Positions 55,261 through 64,000 are shown, counted from the first letter of the stretch. The stretch: DNA of 64,000 bases from Chlamydiales bacterium STE3 (GCA_011125455.1 VKHO01000042.1:62001-126000), one strand, 5' to 3'. Numbers and translations: made by a program. Notes: generated from the sequence alone by a model not told the origin.

Positions 55261-55728
55261 ATGCAATCTTTTCCACCAACTTTTATCTTGAGGCATCGTA
55301 GGGAAAATCTTAAGAAATGCAGCCTCTCTGGTTTGGAAAAAAGAGAAGATATGCGCTTTTTCTCCTATCCAATCTCTGTTCTGCCCCCATTAGATCAGCA
55401 TATTCTTTTAGTCATGGAAGGAGCCGAGGAGTTATGTGTCGCTGATGCCGACTATGGACTTCTTATCCTCGACTCGACATGGCGTTACCTAAATAAGATG
55501 GTGCAATTTGTTGAAAAGGATAGCGTGGTCGTAAAGAGAACTCTGCCCAGCTTGTTTAAGACGGCATACCCTAGAAGACAAGAAGACTGCGTTGATCCTG
55601 AAAGGGGACTTTCTTCAATCGAAGCTCTCTATGTGGCTTATCATTTACTTGGTAGGGATACAACACAACTCTTAGACACCTATTATTGGAAAGATCAATT
55701 TCAGCAAATTAACTCTCATTTATTGTAA
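55261..55728 (+). CDS. Tsr3-like (DUF367) rRNA aminocarboxypropyltransferase homologue
   Basis: 155 residues resembling the Tsr3/DUF367 family: ENLKKCSLSGLEKREDMRFF (Tsr3 'D-x-K-K-C-T'-like), GLLILDSTWRYLNKM (family 'vLDCSW'), RTLPSLFKTAYPRRQEDCVD (family 'R-x-L-P-x-L-x-A-x-N') and GLSSIEALYVAYHLLGRDTT (family 'L-S-x-x-E-A-l'). Eukaryotic and archaeal Tsr3 transfers the acp group from SAM to an rRNA pseudouridine derivative. The motif order is preserved and the length is plausible. In a bacterium the target is unknown. Confidence 0.65.
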   Translation: MQSFPPTFILRHRRENLKKCSLSGLEKREDMRFFSYPISVLPPLDQHILLVMEGAEELCVADADYGLLILDSTWRYLNKMVQFVEKDSVVVKRTLPSLFKTAYPRRQEDCVDPERGLSSIEALYVAYHLLGRDTTQLLDTYYWKDQFQQINSHLL

Positions 55729-55797
55729 GAATCTCTTTACTTTTAGCTTATAATTACATAAAATTATTTCTTTTATATTTTATTTTGAAGTGTTAAA

Positions 55798-57147
55798 ATG
55801 ATTGATCAGGTATTCAGTATTCTTGCGAATTTCGAAGATCTATTATGGGCATACGTTGGGTTTCCCCTAATGGTGATTTTCGGTATCTACCTCACCTTTA
55901 AAAGCGGCTTTGCACAACTTCGTAAATTGCCTGATTCAGCTAAAACGTTCATTGGTTTTTTTACCTTAAGAGAAAAAAATTCCCGAGGCGTCCATCCTTT
56001 GAAAGTCTTTTTTGCCGGTGTTGGAGGATGTGTTGGCGTGGGGAACGTCGTCGGCATTTGCTCAGCCGTACAGATCGGCGGCCCGGGAGCCCTCTTCTGG
56101 ATCTGGGTGACGGCCATTTTCGGCATGATTTTAAAATATGCTGAAGTTTACCTTGGTATTCGCTTTAGAGAACCGAACAAAGAGGGGGGCTATAATGGTG
56201 GGCCCATGTACTTCTTAAAAAGAGCCTTTAAGACGGGATTTTTTCCCGCGCTTACAGCATTTTTGCTCTGCATCTATGGTGTAGAAATTTTGCAGTTTAG
56301 TCTGGTTGTGCACTCCGTGAGTTATAATTGGAGTATTCATCCGCTAGTCGTGACTCTCATCTTACTCGTTCTCGTTTTGTTTGCCGGGACGGGGGGAGTT
56401 AAAAGAGTTGGTAACATTTCTACGGCTGTTGTGCCTGTTTTCGTTATTCTTTACATGGGAATGGGTGGATGGATCATTTTAAATAATCTCAACGCCGTTC
56501 CCGAAATGATAGCGATGGTTTTTGAGAGTGCTTTTTCAGGCCATGCCGCTTTTGGTGGATTCGTTGGAAGCACGATGTTAGTCACAATTTCTCAAGGAAT
56601 TAGAAGAGGCTGTTATACGGGTGATGTCGGTGTGGGTTATGCTTCGATTATCAATAGTGAAACCTCTGTACAAATGCCTGAAAAACAAGCTTCTTTGGAA
56701 TTTTTGGGCATCTTTTTAGATACGTTCTTTATTTGCACGACAAGTGTGATGTTAATTTTGATCACTGGGGTTTGGCAAGAGCCATTGGAAATGGATCTGC
56801 TCGTTCAGATGGCTTTGGGGCAGTACTTCCCTTATATGACCTTCTTTATGCCCTTCTTCTTGTTTCTCTTAGGGTATTCCACTATTAATGCCTATTTCTG
56901 TGCTGGTTTAAAATGCGCAGAATACCTTTCCCCGAGAAGAGGAAAAATTGTCTATAGCATTTATGCGGCTGTCGCTCTTTTTGCCTTTTCTTTTGTGGAT
57001 GTGATGCAAGCTCAGTCTGTCATGGCGATTGCAGGGGGACTGCTTCTTGTGATTAACTTATGGGGTATTTTTAAACTGCGCGATGAAATCAGCTACGATG
57101 CAGTCACTACTACATACACTCAGCTAAGTGGCGTATCTGTAGATTAA
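55798..57147 (+). CDS. Sodium:alanine symporter (AGCS family)
   Basis: 449 residues, about 10-11 membrane helices. AGCS hallmarks are GGCVGVGNVVGICSAVQIGG then PGALFWIWVTAIFGMILKYA, EGGYNGGPMYFLKRAF, ISQGIRRGCYTGDVGVGYAS and FLLGYSTINAYFCAGLKCAE. Imports alanine or glycine with Na+. Full length, starting ATG at 55798. Confidence 0.93.
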   Translation: MIDQVFSILANFEDLLWAYVGFPLMVIFGIYLTFKSGFAQLRKLPDSAKTFIGFFTLREKNSRGVHPLKVFFAGVGGCVGVGNVVGICSAVQIGGPGALFWIWVTAIFGMILKYAEVYLGIRFREPNKEGGYNGGPMYFLKRAFKTGFFPALTAFLLCIYGVEILQFSLVVHSVSYNWSIHPLVVTLILLVLVLFAGTGGVKRVGNISTAVVPVFVILYMGMGGWIILNNLNAVPEMIAMVFESAFSGHAAFGGFVGSTMLVTISQGIRRGCYTGDVGVGYASIINSETSVQMPEKQASLEFLGIFLDTFFICTTSVMLILITGVWQEPLEMDLLVQMALGQYFPYMTFFMPFFLFLLGYSTINAYFCAGLKCAEYLSPRRGKIVYSIYAAVALFAFSFVDVMQAQSVMAIAGGLLLVINLWGIFKLRDEISYDAVTTTYTQLSGVSVD

Positions 57148-57239
57148 CCAAGGTTTGGTTGGCATGATTGAAATCATGCCCTCAAAAGAGTTACCCAACA
57201 TCTTTTAAAAACTTTAATGCGCTCTTTGAAAAAGGCGCA

Positions 57240-57600
57240 TCTTTCCCCAACCGCTGTGTTTTAAGTCAGCACAAAGACTTGGGACCACCTCAGAAGTGCC
57301 ATAAAGCCCGGATTCTAACCATTTTTTTAAGACTTTCGGCTAGATAGGCTTGAAGAAAGGTGCCCGCAAAAAATCGCCTGCTCCTCTTGTGTCTTTTGCT
57401 ATTACCTTAAATGCTGGAATTTGTAGGAGCTGTTTACCTTTAGTTCCGACAAAAACGCATGCGGTGCTTAAAGTGGCCAAGGACTTGGACGAAATTTTCA
57501 GCGCTCTCATCGAGAATTTGGCTTGCTGGCGTCCCGCATTTCTGTAATAGTTGATCGAATTCTTCCCTACTGCTTGTTTCCATACCTTTTTTTAAGGTAC
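57240..57600 (-). pseudogene. Decayed PfkB-family sugar/nucleoside kinase
   Basis: The minus strand holds frameshifted pieces of the C-terminal half of a ribokinase/PfkB enzyme: SREEFDQLLQKCGTPASQIL, then in another frame ALKISSKSLATLSTACVFVG, GTKGKQLLQIPAFKVIAKDT and the signature DTRGAGD, then in a third frame FAGTFLQAYLAESLKKM. DTxGAGD is the PfkB catalytic motif. At least two frameshifts, so inactive. Substrate not determinable. The rest of 57148-57659 holds no intact gene. Confidence 0.7.
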
Positions 57601-57659
57601 GGTGTCGATAAAAGCTCCACTCCTAGGAAATGTAAGATCAAGAAGGGGGGCTTCTATCT

Positions 57660-58247
57660 TTAGTCATTGAGGACTTTATGAACATAACTTCGATTGGCAT
57701 AAATGTAATCGATGCCAGAGTAAATTGTATAGGAGGCCGCCATGGCTGCGATGATTGTGCTATAGATAGTGAGCTGATCTTTGGTTGTAAAGCCAGTGCT
57801 TTCCAAAATCATGAGGAAAATAATCAATATGGATGCAATGCCCTGAATGACAGCTTTTATTTTTCCGCTTATGCGGGCAGCCAAAATGAGTCCTTTAAAG
57901 GCGCAAATCGTTCTTAAAGTACTAATAAGAGAATCTCTATAAAGAAAAATAAACAGAATCCAAATTGGAATTGAGACAGGGGGAAGTGTAAAGGTGAGAA
58001 ACATGGAAATACGGTAGATGCTGTCTGCCATAGGGTCTAAAATTTTTCCTAAATCTGTCACCTTATTGTATTTTCGGGCAATGTACCCATCAAAAACATC
58101 CGTAAATTCTGCTGTGATTAGTAGAGCTAGTAGTATCCAGGGCATTACCCATGGGGAGATGCCTAGGGTTGAGTAGGTGCTGTAAACAAATAAAAAAATC
58201 GGGCCAACAAAAACTCTAAATAACGTATAGTAGTGTGCAGGACTCAT
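57660..58247 (-). CDS. pgsA: CDP-alcohol phosphatidyltransferase (PgsA-like)
   Basis: 195 residues, several membrane helices. Signature D-G-x2-A-R-x8-G-x3-D-x3-D is intact: FDGYIARKYNKVTDLGKILD then PMAD. The family makes phosphatidylglycerophosphate from CDP-diacylglycerol and glycerol-3-phosphate. Overlaps glgA by 4 nt; pgsA-glgA adjacency is, from memory, also found in Chlamydia. Confidence 0.88.
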   Translation of the reverse strand: MSPAHYYTLFRVFVGPIFLFVYSTYSTLGISPWVMPWILLALLITAEFTDVFDGYIARKYNKVTDLGKILDPMADSIYRISMFLTFTLPPVSIPIWILFIFLYRDSLISTLRTICAFKGLILAARISGKIKAVIQGIASILIIFLMILESTGFTTKDQLTIYSTIIAAMAASYTIYSGIDYIYANRSYVHKVLND

Positions 58248-59743
58248 TGCTCTATCACTTTTTTATAAATGTCTAGGTAGGCATTGGAAGATTTGTTCCA
58301 ACTAAAATCAATATTCATACAATTTATCATTAACTTGCGCCACTTTTCTGGATTTTCTGTCCAACATTTTATGGCTCGATCAAGTGCAGAGTCAATGCCC
58401 TGCGCATCAGGATAATCAAAGGTATACCCATTCGTCTCTTCGAATTTATGGCAGGAATAATCCACATCAAAAACAGTGTCTGCCAATCCCCCAGTTTTTC
58501 TTACAATCGGCACACTGCCATACTTCATGGCAATCAGTTGTGTAAGACCGCATGGCTCAAAAAGAGAGGGAACAATCAACATATCAGATCCGGCAAAAAT
58601 CATGTGAGCAAGTTCTTCTTGATGGTGTAAAATGAGATGAATGTGAGGGTGATCAGTAAATTGTTGCTTCAGTTGATGGAACTCACTGCTGATGCTCGCA
58701 ATAGGGCTGGAACCTAGCAAAACAAACTGCCCTCCCTTTTCGACAATATGAAGGAGAGTGTGTTTAATCATTTCGATTCCTTTTTGGGGAACCAAGCGAG
58801 TGATACAGCCAACAATGGGACGATGCGCTTCCGCTAACGTTAGACGTTCGCGCAGCAATTTTTTTATGTAGGCTTTTTTATCAATGGTATTTCTGTCTTT
58901 TTTGTCCAAAGGCGTTTCTCGTGATGAGTAATGTGTGGGTAGATAGCGATCGACTTCTGGATTCCAATAGCTGTAATCAATGCCATTTAAAATTCCTGAG
59001 AATTTATTGCTATGCTCCCTTAGAGTAGTGTCAAGTCCTCTTCCTCCCTCAGGCGTTTGAACTTCCCACGCATAGTTTTTGGAAACTGTTGTAATGTAGT
59101 CAGAATAAACAATGCCCCCTTTTAGCAAATTAAGGATGTCTGGCTGGTACGGATCTTGCATTTTTTCTGGATTAAGATAGCTGTCTCCTTTAAGACCAAT
59201 CCTATTGAGGTCATGAGAAGCGCATTTCCCCTGATACTCGAGGTTGTGGATGGTAAAAACAGTTTTGGTGGGGTAGCCATTTTTGTCTTTAAACAGATCT
59301 TTGTAAAGGACAGAAATAATGGCTGTTTGCCAATCATGCAAATGCAGGATATCCGGGTGTATATTGCTTTGGTCTAGAAAGTCGAGTACTGCTCGAGAAA
59401 AATAGAGGTAGCGTTCAATGTCATCTTCACATCCATAGTAGCAGCCGCGCTCAAAAAAGTAACGGGGATGGTGGGGTTCAATGAAATAGACTTTTAAATT
59501 TTCAACCCAACCTAGCCAAACAGTATTACTATGCCAATCGTTATCATAAAAAGATAAAACATTTTGTTTGTAGATACTAAGATCGCGGATTTCATCGCTA
59601 TCCATGCAGTCATATTTGGGAATAATGATGTCGACATCGTGCTTTTTTCGCGAAAGCTCGCGGTTTAAGCCTAACAAAACATCAGCAAGACCTCCGACTT
59701 TTGCTACTGGTGCTAGTTCCGATGCGATATGGATGAGATGCAT
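58244..59743 (-). CDS. glgA: Glycogen synthase
   Basis: 499 residues from the ATG at 59743 (MHLIHIASELAPVAKVGGLA); in-frame ATGs at 59758 and 59785 would only add an atypical leader. GT5 signatures: K-V-G-G-L near residue 15 (ADP-glucose binding), LHLHDWQTAI, VFTIHNLEYQGKC, GILNGIDYSYWNPEVDRYLP, PIVGCITRLVPQKG, VPSLFEPCGLTQLIAMKYGS. Makes glycogen from ADP-glucose, as other Chlamydiae do. Confidence 0.94.
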   Translation of the reverse strand: MHLIHIASELAPVAKVGGLADVLLGLNRELSRKKHDVDIIIPKYDCMDSDEIRDLSIYKQNVLSFYDNDWHSNTVWLGWVENLKVYFIEPHHPRYFFERGCYYGCEDDIERYLYFSRAVLDFLDQSNIHPDILHLHDWQTAIISVLYKDLFKDKNGYPTKTVFTIHNLEYQGKCASHDLNRIGLKGDSYLNPEKMQDPYQPDILNLLKGGIVYSDYITTVSKNYAWEVQTPEGGRGLDTTLREHSNKFSGILNGIDYSYWNPEVDRYLPTHYSSRETPLDKKDRNTIDKKAYIKKLLRERLTLAEAHRPIVGCITRLVPQKGIEMIKHTLLHIVEKGGQFVLLGSSPIASISSEFHQLKQQFTDHPHIHLILHHQEELAHMIFAGSDMLIVPSLFEPCGLTQLIAMKYGSVPIVRKTGGLADTVFDVDYSCHKFEETNGYTFDYPDAQGIDSALDRAIKCWTENPEKWRKLMINCMNIDFSWNKSSNAYLDIYKKVIEQ

Positions 59744-59938
59744 AGGTTGAAGTTCCATGTAAGATGATGAAACTTTAACATACACAATTTAATTTACAAT
59801 TTCACCATTAATCAAAGGAAAGTAGGTTGTCGTCCTGTTTCGTTGGCCGCTAAGTTGGATCGAGTTTTAATCTAGGTCACTTTTTTATACTTCTTTGAAA
59901 CCAGCAAGGCTCTCTGCTGGCAATTAACACTAATTGAG

Positions 59939-61504
59939 CTAAGAAGGAGGTGTTTGTCTTTTTCTGAGAAGAGAAGTAGAGTCATCTGAACCGCTTAAGG
60001 TTGAGTCTTCTTCTTCGTCTTCTGAATCACTTTCAACACTTGTTTTTGGGTTTATTGGAAAACCCAAATTTTCATCTTCAATCTCATCTATCTTGTCAAG
60101 AATTGCCTTAATCTCCCTCAGTTCATTTTCTCGAAATTCTCTCTGTTCGTCGATTTCATCTAATTCATCATCTGAGACAGTGATTTTTTTCAATACATCT
60201 TCTCTCTTGACAAGTTCAATATGACTTTTCTCCATCTGTCGATAGACCGATTGAAAAGAAGTGAGAAGTTTTGCGATCTCATCATCGGAGTTACTTTTGC
60301 TTGCCTCTATTAAATTTTTTAAAACCCCTAGATATTCTGGTTGCTTACTCTTGCTGAACCATCCTTTGATGCCTTTTTGTGGGGTTGTTTGAGAAAGCAG
60401 AGCTTTAATGCCTTGAGAGACAGCAGATACTCCTTTGTTATTCATATTTAATACATTATCAATAGAGCTTGGATCTGTAAACATATTGCGTAGAATGTTG
60501 AAGTCATTATTGGCCCTTTCGTTAGCAGTTCGGTAATGATCCGCTATTTGCTCTCTATCGATATCTTGGTCATCAATTTCATCAATAAGCTGATCGGCGG
60601 TCACGCCTGGCGCGCTGAGCTGATCGTCGATAACACGGAATTTTTGGATTTTTGCGAGTTCGCGAATCTCTGGCAATGAATCATCATCGGCAGTGAGAAC
60701 ATACTTTTTGCTTCTCTCTAATTGAGAAATCGTCTTTGTGGAGGTAGCGTTCACTTTTTGTGCCAGGTGCACAAGATAGGCAGAGTCTTCAGATCCTTCA
60801 TCTCGAGCATCTTTTTTACCTGCGCGAAATTGGAGCTGAATATGAGTGACATGCATAGTATATCCAGACGCTTGTTTCATTTTATTAGGAGAAAGCTGTT
60901 TGCTGCCATGAAAAAGACCCATGATGAGAAAATTATCTCTTTGTACTTTTGTAATTTGATCCATGGTGAGCTGGTACTTGGCAGGTTGTCCAGTTTTATG
61001 TAAGATCGCGCTATCTACCACAGTAGAATAGGCTCCAGCGGCAAGCCCTGCCATCATTTGTCGATCATCATAAAGATTGGCATCATTATTCGTGGGGATC
61101 ACGACATTTGTGTAAATGTTTTTTTTCAATTCAATCGTTTGCTCAACTCCATCTTTATCAAGGACTTGGATTGTCCAAGAACGTTCGAAATAGAAGCAAC
61201 TTGGAGCTTTAAGGCTTTGTGGGGGATCGCGATAGGCCATGGTTTTAATTGCATCACCATCCTTAACAGTTGTGAAAGAGCTTTCAATCTTTAAATCTTT
61301 ACATTCCTCGATCTTTTTCCCAGTAGCCTCGATAATTTTGCTTTCTATGTAGCTGATAGGTTCTTGATCGTCTGGTATTTTAGTGCTTTTGTCGATTCTT
61401 TGAAGGCTTGGTGTTGTACCGGCCTTGAATCCTTGATTTGGGTTAAATGGATCCAAAGAGGAGCCGTTCAATGAACCGTTACTAGATGGATTAGTTGCCG
61501 ACAT
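59939..61504 (-). CDS. Unrecognised 521-residue protein, effector-like
   Basis: No signal peptide or membrane span. The N-terminus is Ser/Asn/Gly-rich and disordered (MSATNPSSNGSLNGSSLDPF), as in type III secreted chlamydial proteins. Residues about 50-280 are a mixed fold with SCFYFERSWTIQVLDKDGVE and QMMAGLAAGAYSTVVDSAIL. The rest is helical and acidic, with VSDDELDEIDEQREFRENEL and a final SDSEDEEEDSTLSGSDDS. No family recognised. It sits between glgA and rplY, which are close in Chlamydia (from memory), so it is a lineage-specific insertion. Confidence 0.65.
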   Translation of the reverse strand: MSATNPSSNGSLNGSSLDPFNPNQGFKAGTTPSLQRIDKSTKIPDDQEPISYIESKIIEATGKKIEECKDLKIESSFTTVKDGDAIKTMAYRDPPQSLKAPSCFYFERSWTIQVLDKDGVEQTIELKKNIYTNVVIPTNNDANLYDDRQMMAGLAAGAYSTVVDSAILHKTGQPAKYQLTMDQITKVQRDNFLIMGLFHGSKQLSPNKMKQASGYTMHVTHIQLQFRAGKKDARDEGSEDSAYLVHLAQKVNATSTKTISQLERSKKYVLTADDDSLPEIRELAKIQKFRVIDDQLSAPGVTADQLIDEIDDQDIDREQIADHYRTANERANNDFNILRNMFTDPSSIDNVLNMNNKGVSAVSQGIKALLSQTTPQKGIKGWFSKSKQPEYLGVLKNLIEASKSNSDDEIAKLLTSFQSVYRQMEKSHIELVKREDVLKKITVSDDELDEIDEQREFRENELREIKAILDKIDEIEDENLGFPINPKTSVESDSEDEEEDSTLSGSDDSTSLLRKRQTPPS

Positions 61505-61744
61505 AATTGCCCTTTAGTTTATAAAAAACATTAATAACTCCATTCTATCAATAAATAATACTATTGTCAATTTTTGTTAAATTAAAATTAATCCGACTTT
61601 TCTTTTAGGTGGGTCTTCTTTGCTTGAAAAATTCCGCTAAAATTCCTTGCAAAATAATGGCACTCTTTTCTAAGATAATTTCTCGTAAGTCAGTAGACGT
61701 TTTTGAGTGCGCTAAACAAAAATGTTCATTTAAAAATGAGCTAA

Positions 61745-61816
61745 TGGGGTGTAGCCAAGCGGTAAGGCAGCGGTTTTTGGTACCGCCACGCGGAGGTTCG
61801 AATCCTTCCACCCCAA
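61745..61816 (+). tRNA. tRNA-Gln (TTG anticodon)
   Basis: 72 nt. Acceptor stem TGGGGTG (61745-61751) pairs with CACCCCA (61809-61815), discriminator A61816. D stem GCC/GGC; anticodon stem GCGGT/ACCGC around the loop TTTTGGT gives anticodon TTG, reading CAA (Gln). T arm GGAGG-TTCGAAT-CCTTCC. CCA is not encoded. Confidence 0.93.
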
Positions 61817-61844
61817 TTGGTATGACCTCTAAGGTAACCAAAAA

Positions 61845-62813
61845 GTGAACAGTTCTGAACAGTCTGATTTTTTATTATTTGCAGGTTCTTCAAACCAAAA
61901 ATTTGCAAATGAGGTAGCGGATTGTTTAGGTGTTTTGCTTGGTAAAGTCCATATTGATCGCTTTCCCGATGGAGAAATTTCTCTACAAGTCATGGAAAAT
62001 GTCAGGGGAAGAGACACGTTTGTTTTGCAAACGATTGCTCTAGACCCGAATAATTTGTTACTAGAGCTGCTCATCATGGTTGATGCCCTTAAGCGTGCAT
62101 CAGCAAAAAGCATTGTAGCAGTCATTCCTTACTTCGGTTACTGCAGACAAGATCGCAAAGACAAACCTCGAGTGCCTATTACAGCTAAACTGGTAGCTAA
62201 TCTGCTAGAGAATGCTGGGGTAACAAGAGTGATCACTATGGATTTACACGCGGAGCAAATACAAGGTTTTTTTGATATCCCTGTTGATAATCTTTATGCT
62301 AGGCCGTTAATGGCTAAAGCAATAAAAGCTTTAAACCTAAATAACCTAGTTGTTGTGGCGCCGGATATAGGCAGTGTCAAAATTGCTAAAACTTACGTTG
62401 CACAACTTAACGTTGATTTTGCTGTTGTCGACAAAGATAGAGTAACTGCCTCAAAGGTTGAAACAGTGACTCTGATTGGGGATGTTAAAGGAAAAGATGT
62501 ACTTCTCGCTGACGATATGTGCACTACAGGTGAAACATTATTGTCAGCAGCGAAAGCATGCCGAGAGAAGGGAGCTCTAAGAATCTTTGCAGTTTTAACT
62601 CATGGCTTATTTGTCAATAAAGCCTTAGAGAAAATTGAGCAAAGTCCGATAGAAGCTATATTTGTAGCGAATACAATTCCCTCTGAAAATCGTTTTGCAT
62701 TTACTAAAAAAATAAAAACGATTTCCGTCTCAAACCTGTTTAGTCAGGCAATTCGGTATAACCTTTCGAATGAGTCCATCTCTTCATTATTTGAGATCAA
62801 TTATTGCCATTAA
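61845..62813 (+). CDS. prs: Ribose-phosphate pyrophosphokinase
   Basis: 322 residues, GTG start at 61845 after AAGG. Motifs: IDRFPDGEISLQVMENVRGR, YFGYCRQDRKDKPRVPITAK, TMDLHAEQIQGFFDIPVDNL and the PRPP-binding loop VLLADDMCTTGETLLSA. Makes PRPP for nucleotide synthesis. It lies 28 nt after the tRNA-Gln gene. Most Chlamydiaceae lack much de novo nucleotide synthesis, so an intact prs suggests wider metabolism here. Confidence 0.94.
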   Translation: MNSSEQSDFLLFAGSSNQKFANEVADCLGVLLGKVHIDRFPDGEISLQVMENVRGRDTFVLQTIALDPNNLLLELLIMVDALKRASAKSIVAVIPYFGYCRQDRKDKPRVPITAKLVANLLENAGVTRVITMDLHAEQIQGFFDIPVDNLYARPLMAKAIKALNLNNLVVVAPDIGSVKIAKTYVAQLNVDFAVVDKDRVTASKVETVTLIGDVKGKDVLLADDMCTTGETLLSAAKACREKGALRIFAVLTHGLFVNKALEKIEQSPIEAIFVANTIPSENRFAFTKKIKTISVSNLFSQAIRYNLSNESISSLFEINYCH

Positions 62814-62914
62814 GAAATCTTTAGTGAAGATTTTAAGGGCATGAGACGAGTTTTTGCAGCGATGGAAAGCTCCTGTTGGCTGCCGGCTCGGTAAACATTA
62901 ATTAAGGAGAAAAA

Positions 62915-63472
62915 ATGGAACTACAAGTTTCTAAACGTGATTCAACGAGAAAATGCGAAGCAAAACGCTTGCGCAGGGAAGGGCAAATTCCGGCTGTTAT
63001 TTACAACCGTAATCAACCTGGTGAAACAGTGAGTATTGACAACACTGTCTTTTCAGCATTCTTGCGCAAAATCACTCCAGGTCATCTGCCGACGACGGTT
63101 TTTACATTGATTGGGGCCGAGAAAACGCGCAAAGCAATTTTAAAAGATATCCAGTACCACCCAACGACTTACAGTGTTATTCATCTTGATTTTGAAGAAC
63201 TTGTAGATAACATCCCCGTTAACGTTAAGGTTCCTGTTGAATTTACTGGCGTAGCGGATAGCTCCGGCCTTAAGCTTGGTGGTGTATTACGTCATGTAAA
63301 AAGACACATCAAAGTAAACTGTTTACCAAAAGACATTCCAAGCCATTTTCAATTAGATGTTAGAGAGATGAGCATTCTGGAAAACAAAAAAGTCAAAGAC
63401 TTGACAATTCCTGAAAATGTCCGCTCTTTAGTTGATGAAAACCAAGTGATTGTTGTTATTGCAAAAAGGTAA
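62915..63472 (+). CDS. rplY: 50S ribosomal protein L25/CTC
   Basis: 185 residues: N-terminal L25 domain (KRDSTRKCEAKRLRREGQIP, AVIYNRNQPGETVSI) and the longer C-terminal CTC domain (LDFEELVDNIPVNVKVPVEF, GGVLRHVKRHIKVNCLPKDI). AAGGAG precedes the ATG. Binds 5S rRNA. Followed closely by pth, the usual pairing. Confidence 0.95.
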   Translation: MELQVSKRDSTRKCEAKRLRREGQIPAVIYNRNQPGETVSIDNTVFSAFLRKITPGHLPTTVFTLIGAEKTRKAILKDIQYHPTTYSVIHLDFEELVDNIPVNVKVPVEFTGVADSSGLKLGGVLRHVKRHIKVNCLPKDIPSHFQLDVREMSILENKKVKDLTIPENVRSLVDENQVIVVIAKR

Positions 63473-63484
63473 CCATCGTAGTTA

Positions 63485-64000
63485 ATGGACAAGCAGCCAT
63501 GGATCATTGTTGGATTAGGTAACCCTGGCGGGAGATATGAAAAAACCCGCCATAATATTGGTTTTATGGCTGTTGACTTTTTTGCGGAGAAAAAAGGAAT
63601 TTCTTTTAAGAAAGATAATTTCTGTCAGGCGTCTCTTGCAAAAAGCCAACTTGATGGTGAAGAAGTAATTCTTATTAAGCCTCTTACGTACATGAATTTG
63701 AGTGGGGAGGCGATAAAAAAGTATAACGCTTTTTATAAGCTCAATTTGAGCCGATTAATTGTAATTGTTGATGATGCTGATCTTCCCTTTGGAGAACTTA
63801 GGTTGAAAGCTTCTGGTAGTTCAGGAGGCCATAACGGACTGAAAAGTTTGGAATATAACCTAGGAACAAGAGATTTTAATCGGCTAAAAGTTGGAATCGG
63901 AAGATCAAACGAAATTGCTCTAGTAGATTACGTGTTACAATCTTTTTCGGAAGAAGAGCAAAAAGCCCTTCCCAATATTTTGTCACGTATTACTGAGGCT
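63485..64000 (+). CDS. pth: Peptidyl-tRNA hydrolase (3' end beyond window)
   Basis: 172 codons from the ATG at 63485, open to the window edge. Begins MDKQPWIIVGLGNPGGRYEK; catalytic His23 in TRHNIGFM, LIKPLTYMNLSGEAIKKY, the Asp in IVDDADLPFGELRLK and GSSGGHNGLKSLEYNLGT. Releases tRNA from peptidyl-tRNA. It starts 12 nt after rplY. Only the last few residues appear to be missing. Confidence 0.95.
   Translation, partial: MDKQPWIIVGLGNPGGRYEKTRHNIGFMAVDFFAEKKGISFKKDNFCQASLAKSQLDGEEVILIKPLTYMNLSGEAIKKYNAFYKLNLSRLIVIVDDADLPFGELRLKASGSSGGHNGLKSLEYNLGTRDFNRLKVGIGRSNEIALVDYVLQSFSEEEQKALPNILSRITEA

Noticed and set aside
57350-57547. 65-codon + ORF
   Set aside because: It is the opposite strand of the decayed PfkB kinase.

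Overview
The window is AT-rich bacterial DNA from a member of the Chlamydiota, most probably an amoeba-associated 'environmental' chlamydia (Parachlamydiales) rather than a Chlamydiaceae pathogen. From memory, several gene neighbourhoods match Chlamydia: dxs-xseB-xseA next to tpiA, rpsN-rpmJ beside rpmH-rnpA, and pgsA-glgA close to rplY-pth. Two tiny cysteine-rich lipoproteins at the left edge recall OmcA. An aconitase, system II cytochrome c maturation (CcsA, ResB), an aquaporin, IS remnants and toxin-antitoxin genes point to the larger environmental chlamydiae. I did not assign a genus.

Region by region. 1-400: two Cys-rich lipoproteins on the minus strand, the first cut by the window edge. 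671-5086: nadK, dxs, xseB, xseA (minus). 5123-23640: an accessory island of about 18.5 kb between xseA and tpiA. It begins at a 69-bp element with terminal inverted repeats. It then carries an AbiE type IV toxin-antitoxin locus with a truncated toxin and a palindromic operator, a broken IS982-type transposase, and a RelE/HigA-type pair. Next come two decayed IS1-family copies in inverted orientation (8555-9367 and 11168-11972) that bracket a CheD-like deamidase gene. After these lie two unrecognised genes, gene relics, a V8/trypsin-like protease, a hydrophobic protein in the same frame as the protease after one stop codon, a tandemly duplicated 276-residue gene, a small outer-membrane protein and a 1153-residue repeat adhesin.

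23701-31617: tpiA, secG, a small basic protein, a probable nonulosonic-acid (sialic/pseudaminic-like) cassette (SpsF-type cytidylyltransferase, a GNAT-NeuB fusion, a HAD phosphatase), a Nudix-like protein, holA, an RsmI-like methyltransferase and hemW. 31607-38694: ccsA, resB and a lipoprotein around a divergent DUF202-aquaporin pair. 39184-43260: a membrane/coiled-coil protein, folC, a PHP phosphoesterase, murB and nusB. 43460-50676: aconitase, a DnaQ-like exonuclease, a methyltransferase, a purine permease, an Asp23/AmaP-like pair and a GYF_2 protein. 50721-53781: rpsN, rpmJ, rpmH, rnpA and a UvrD/PcrA helicase. 53961-64000: a DsbH-like thioredoxin, a Tsr3-like protein, an alanine:Na+ symporter, a decayed PfkB sugar kinase, pgsA, glgA, a large unrecognised effector-like protein, tRNA-Gln, prs, rplY and the start of pth.

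The housekeeping blocks are dense, with 4-30 bp gene overlaps suggesting operons. Novelty is concentrated in the 5-23.6 kb island. The strongest leads are the CheD-like protein with a conserved Thr/Cys/His triad and no chemotaxis context, and the protease / hydrophobic protein / duplicated-gene operon, in which a single in-frame stop separates the first two and the duplicates are identical over their first 378 bp only.
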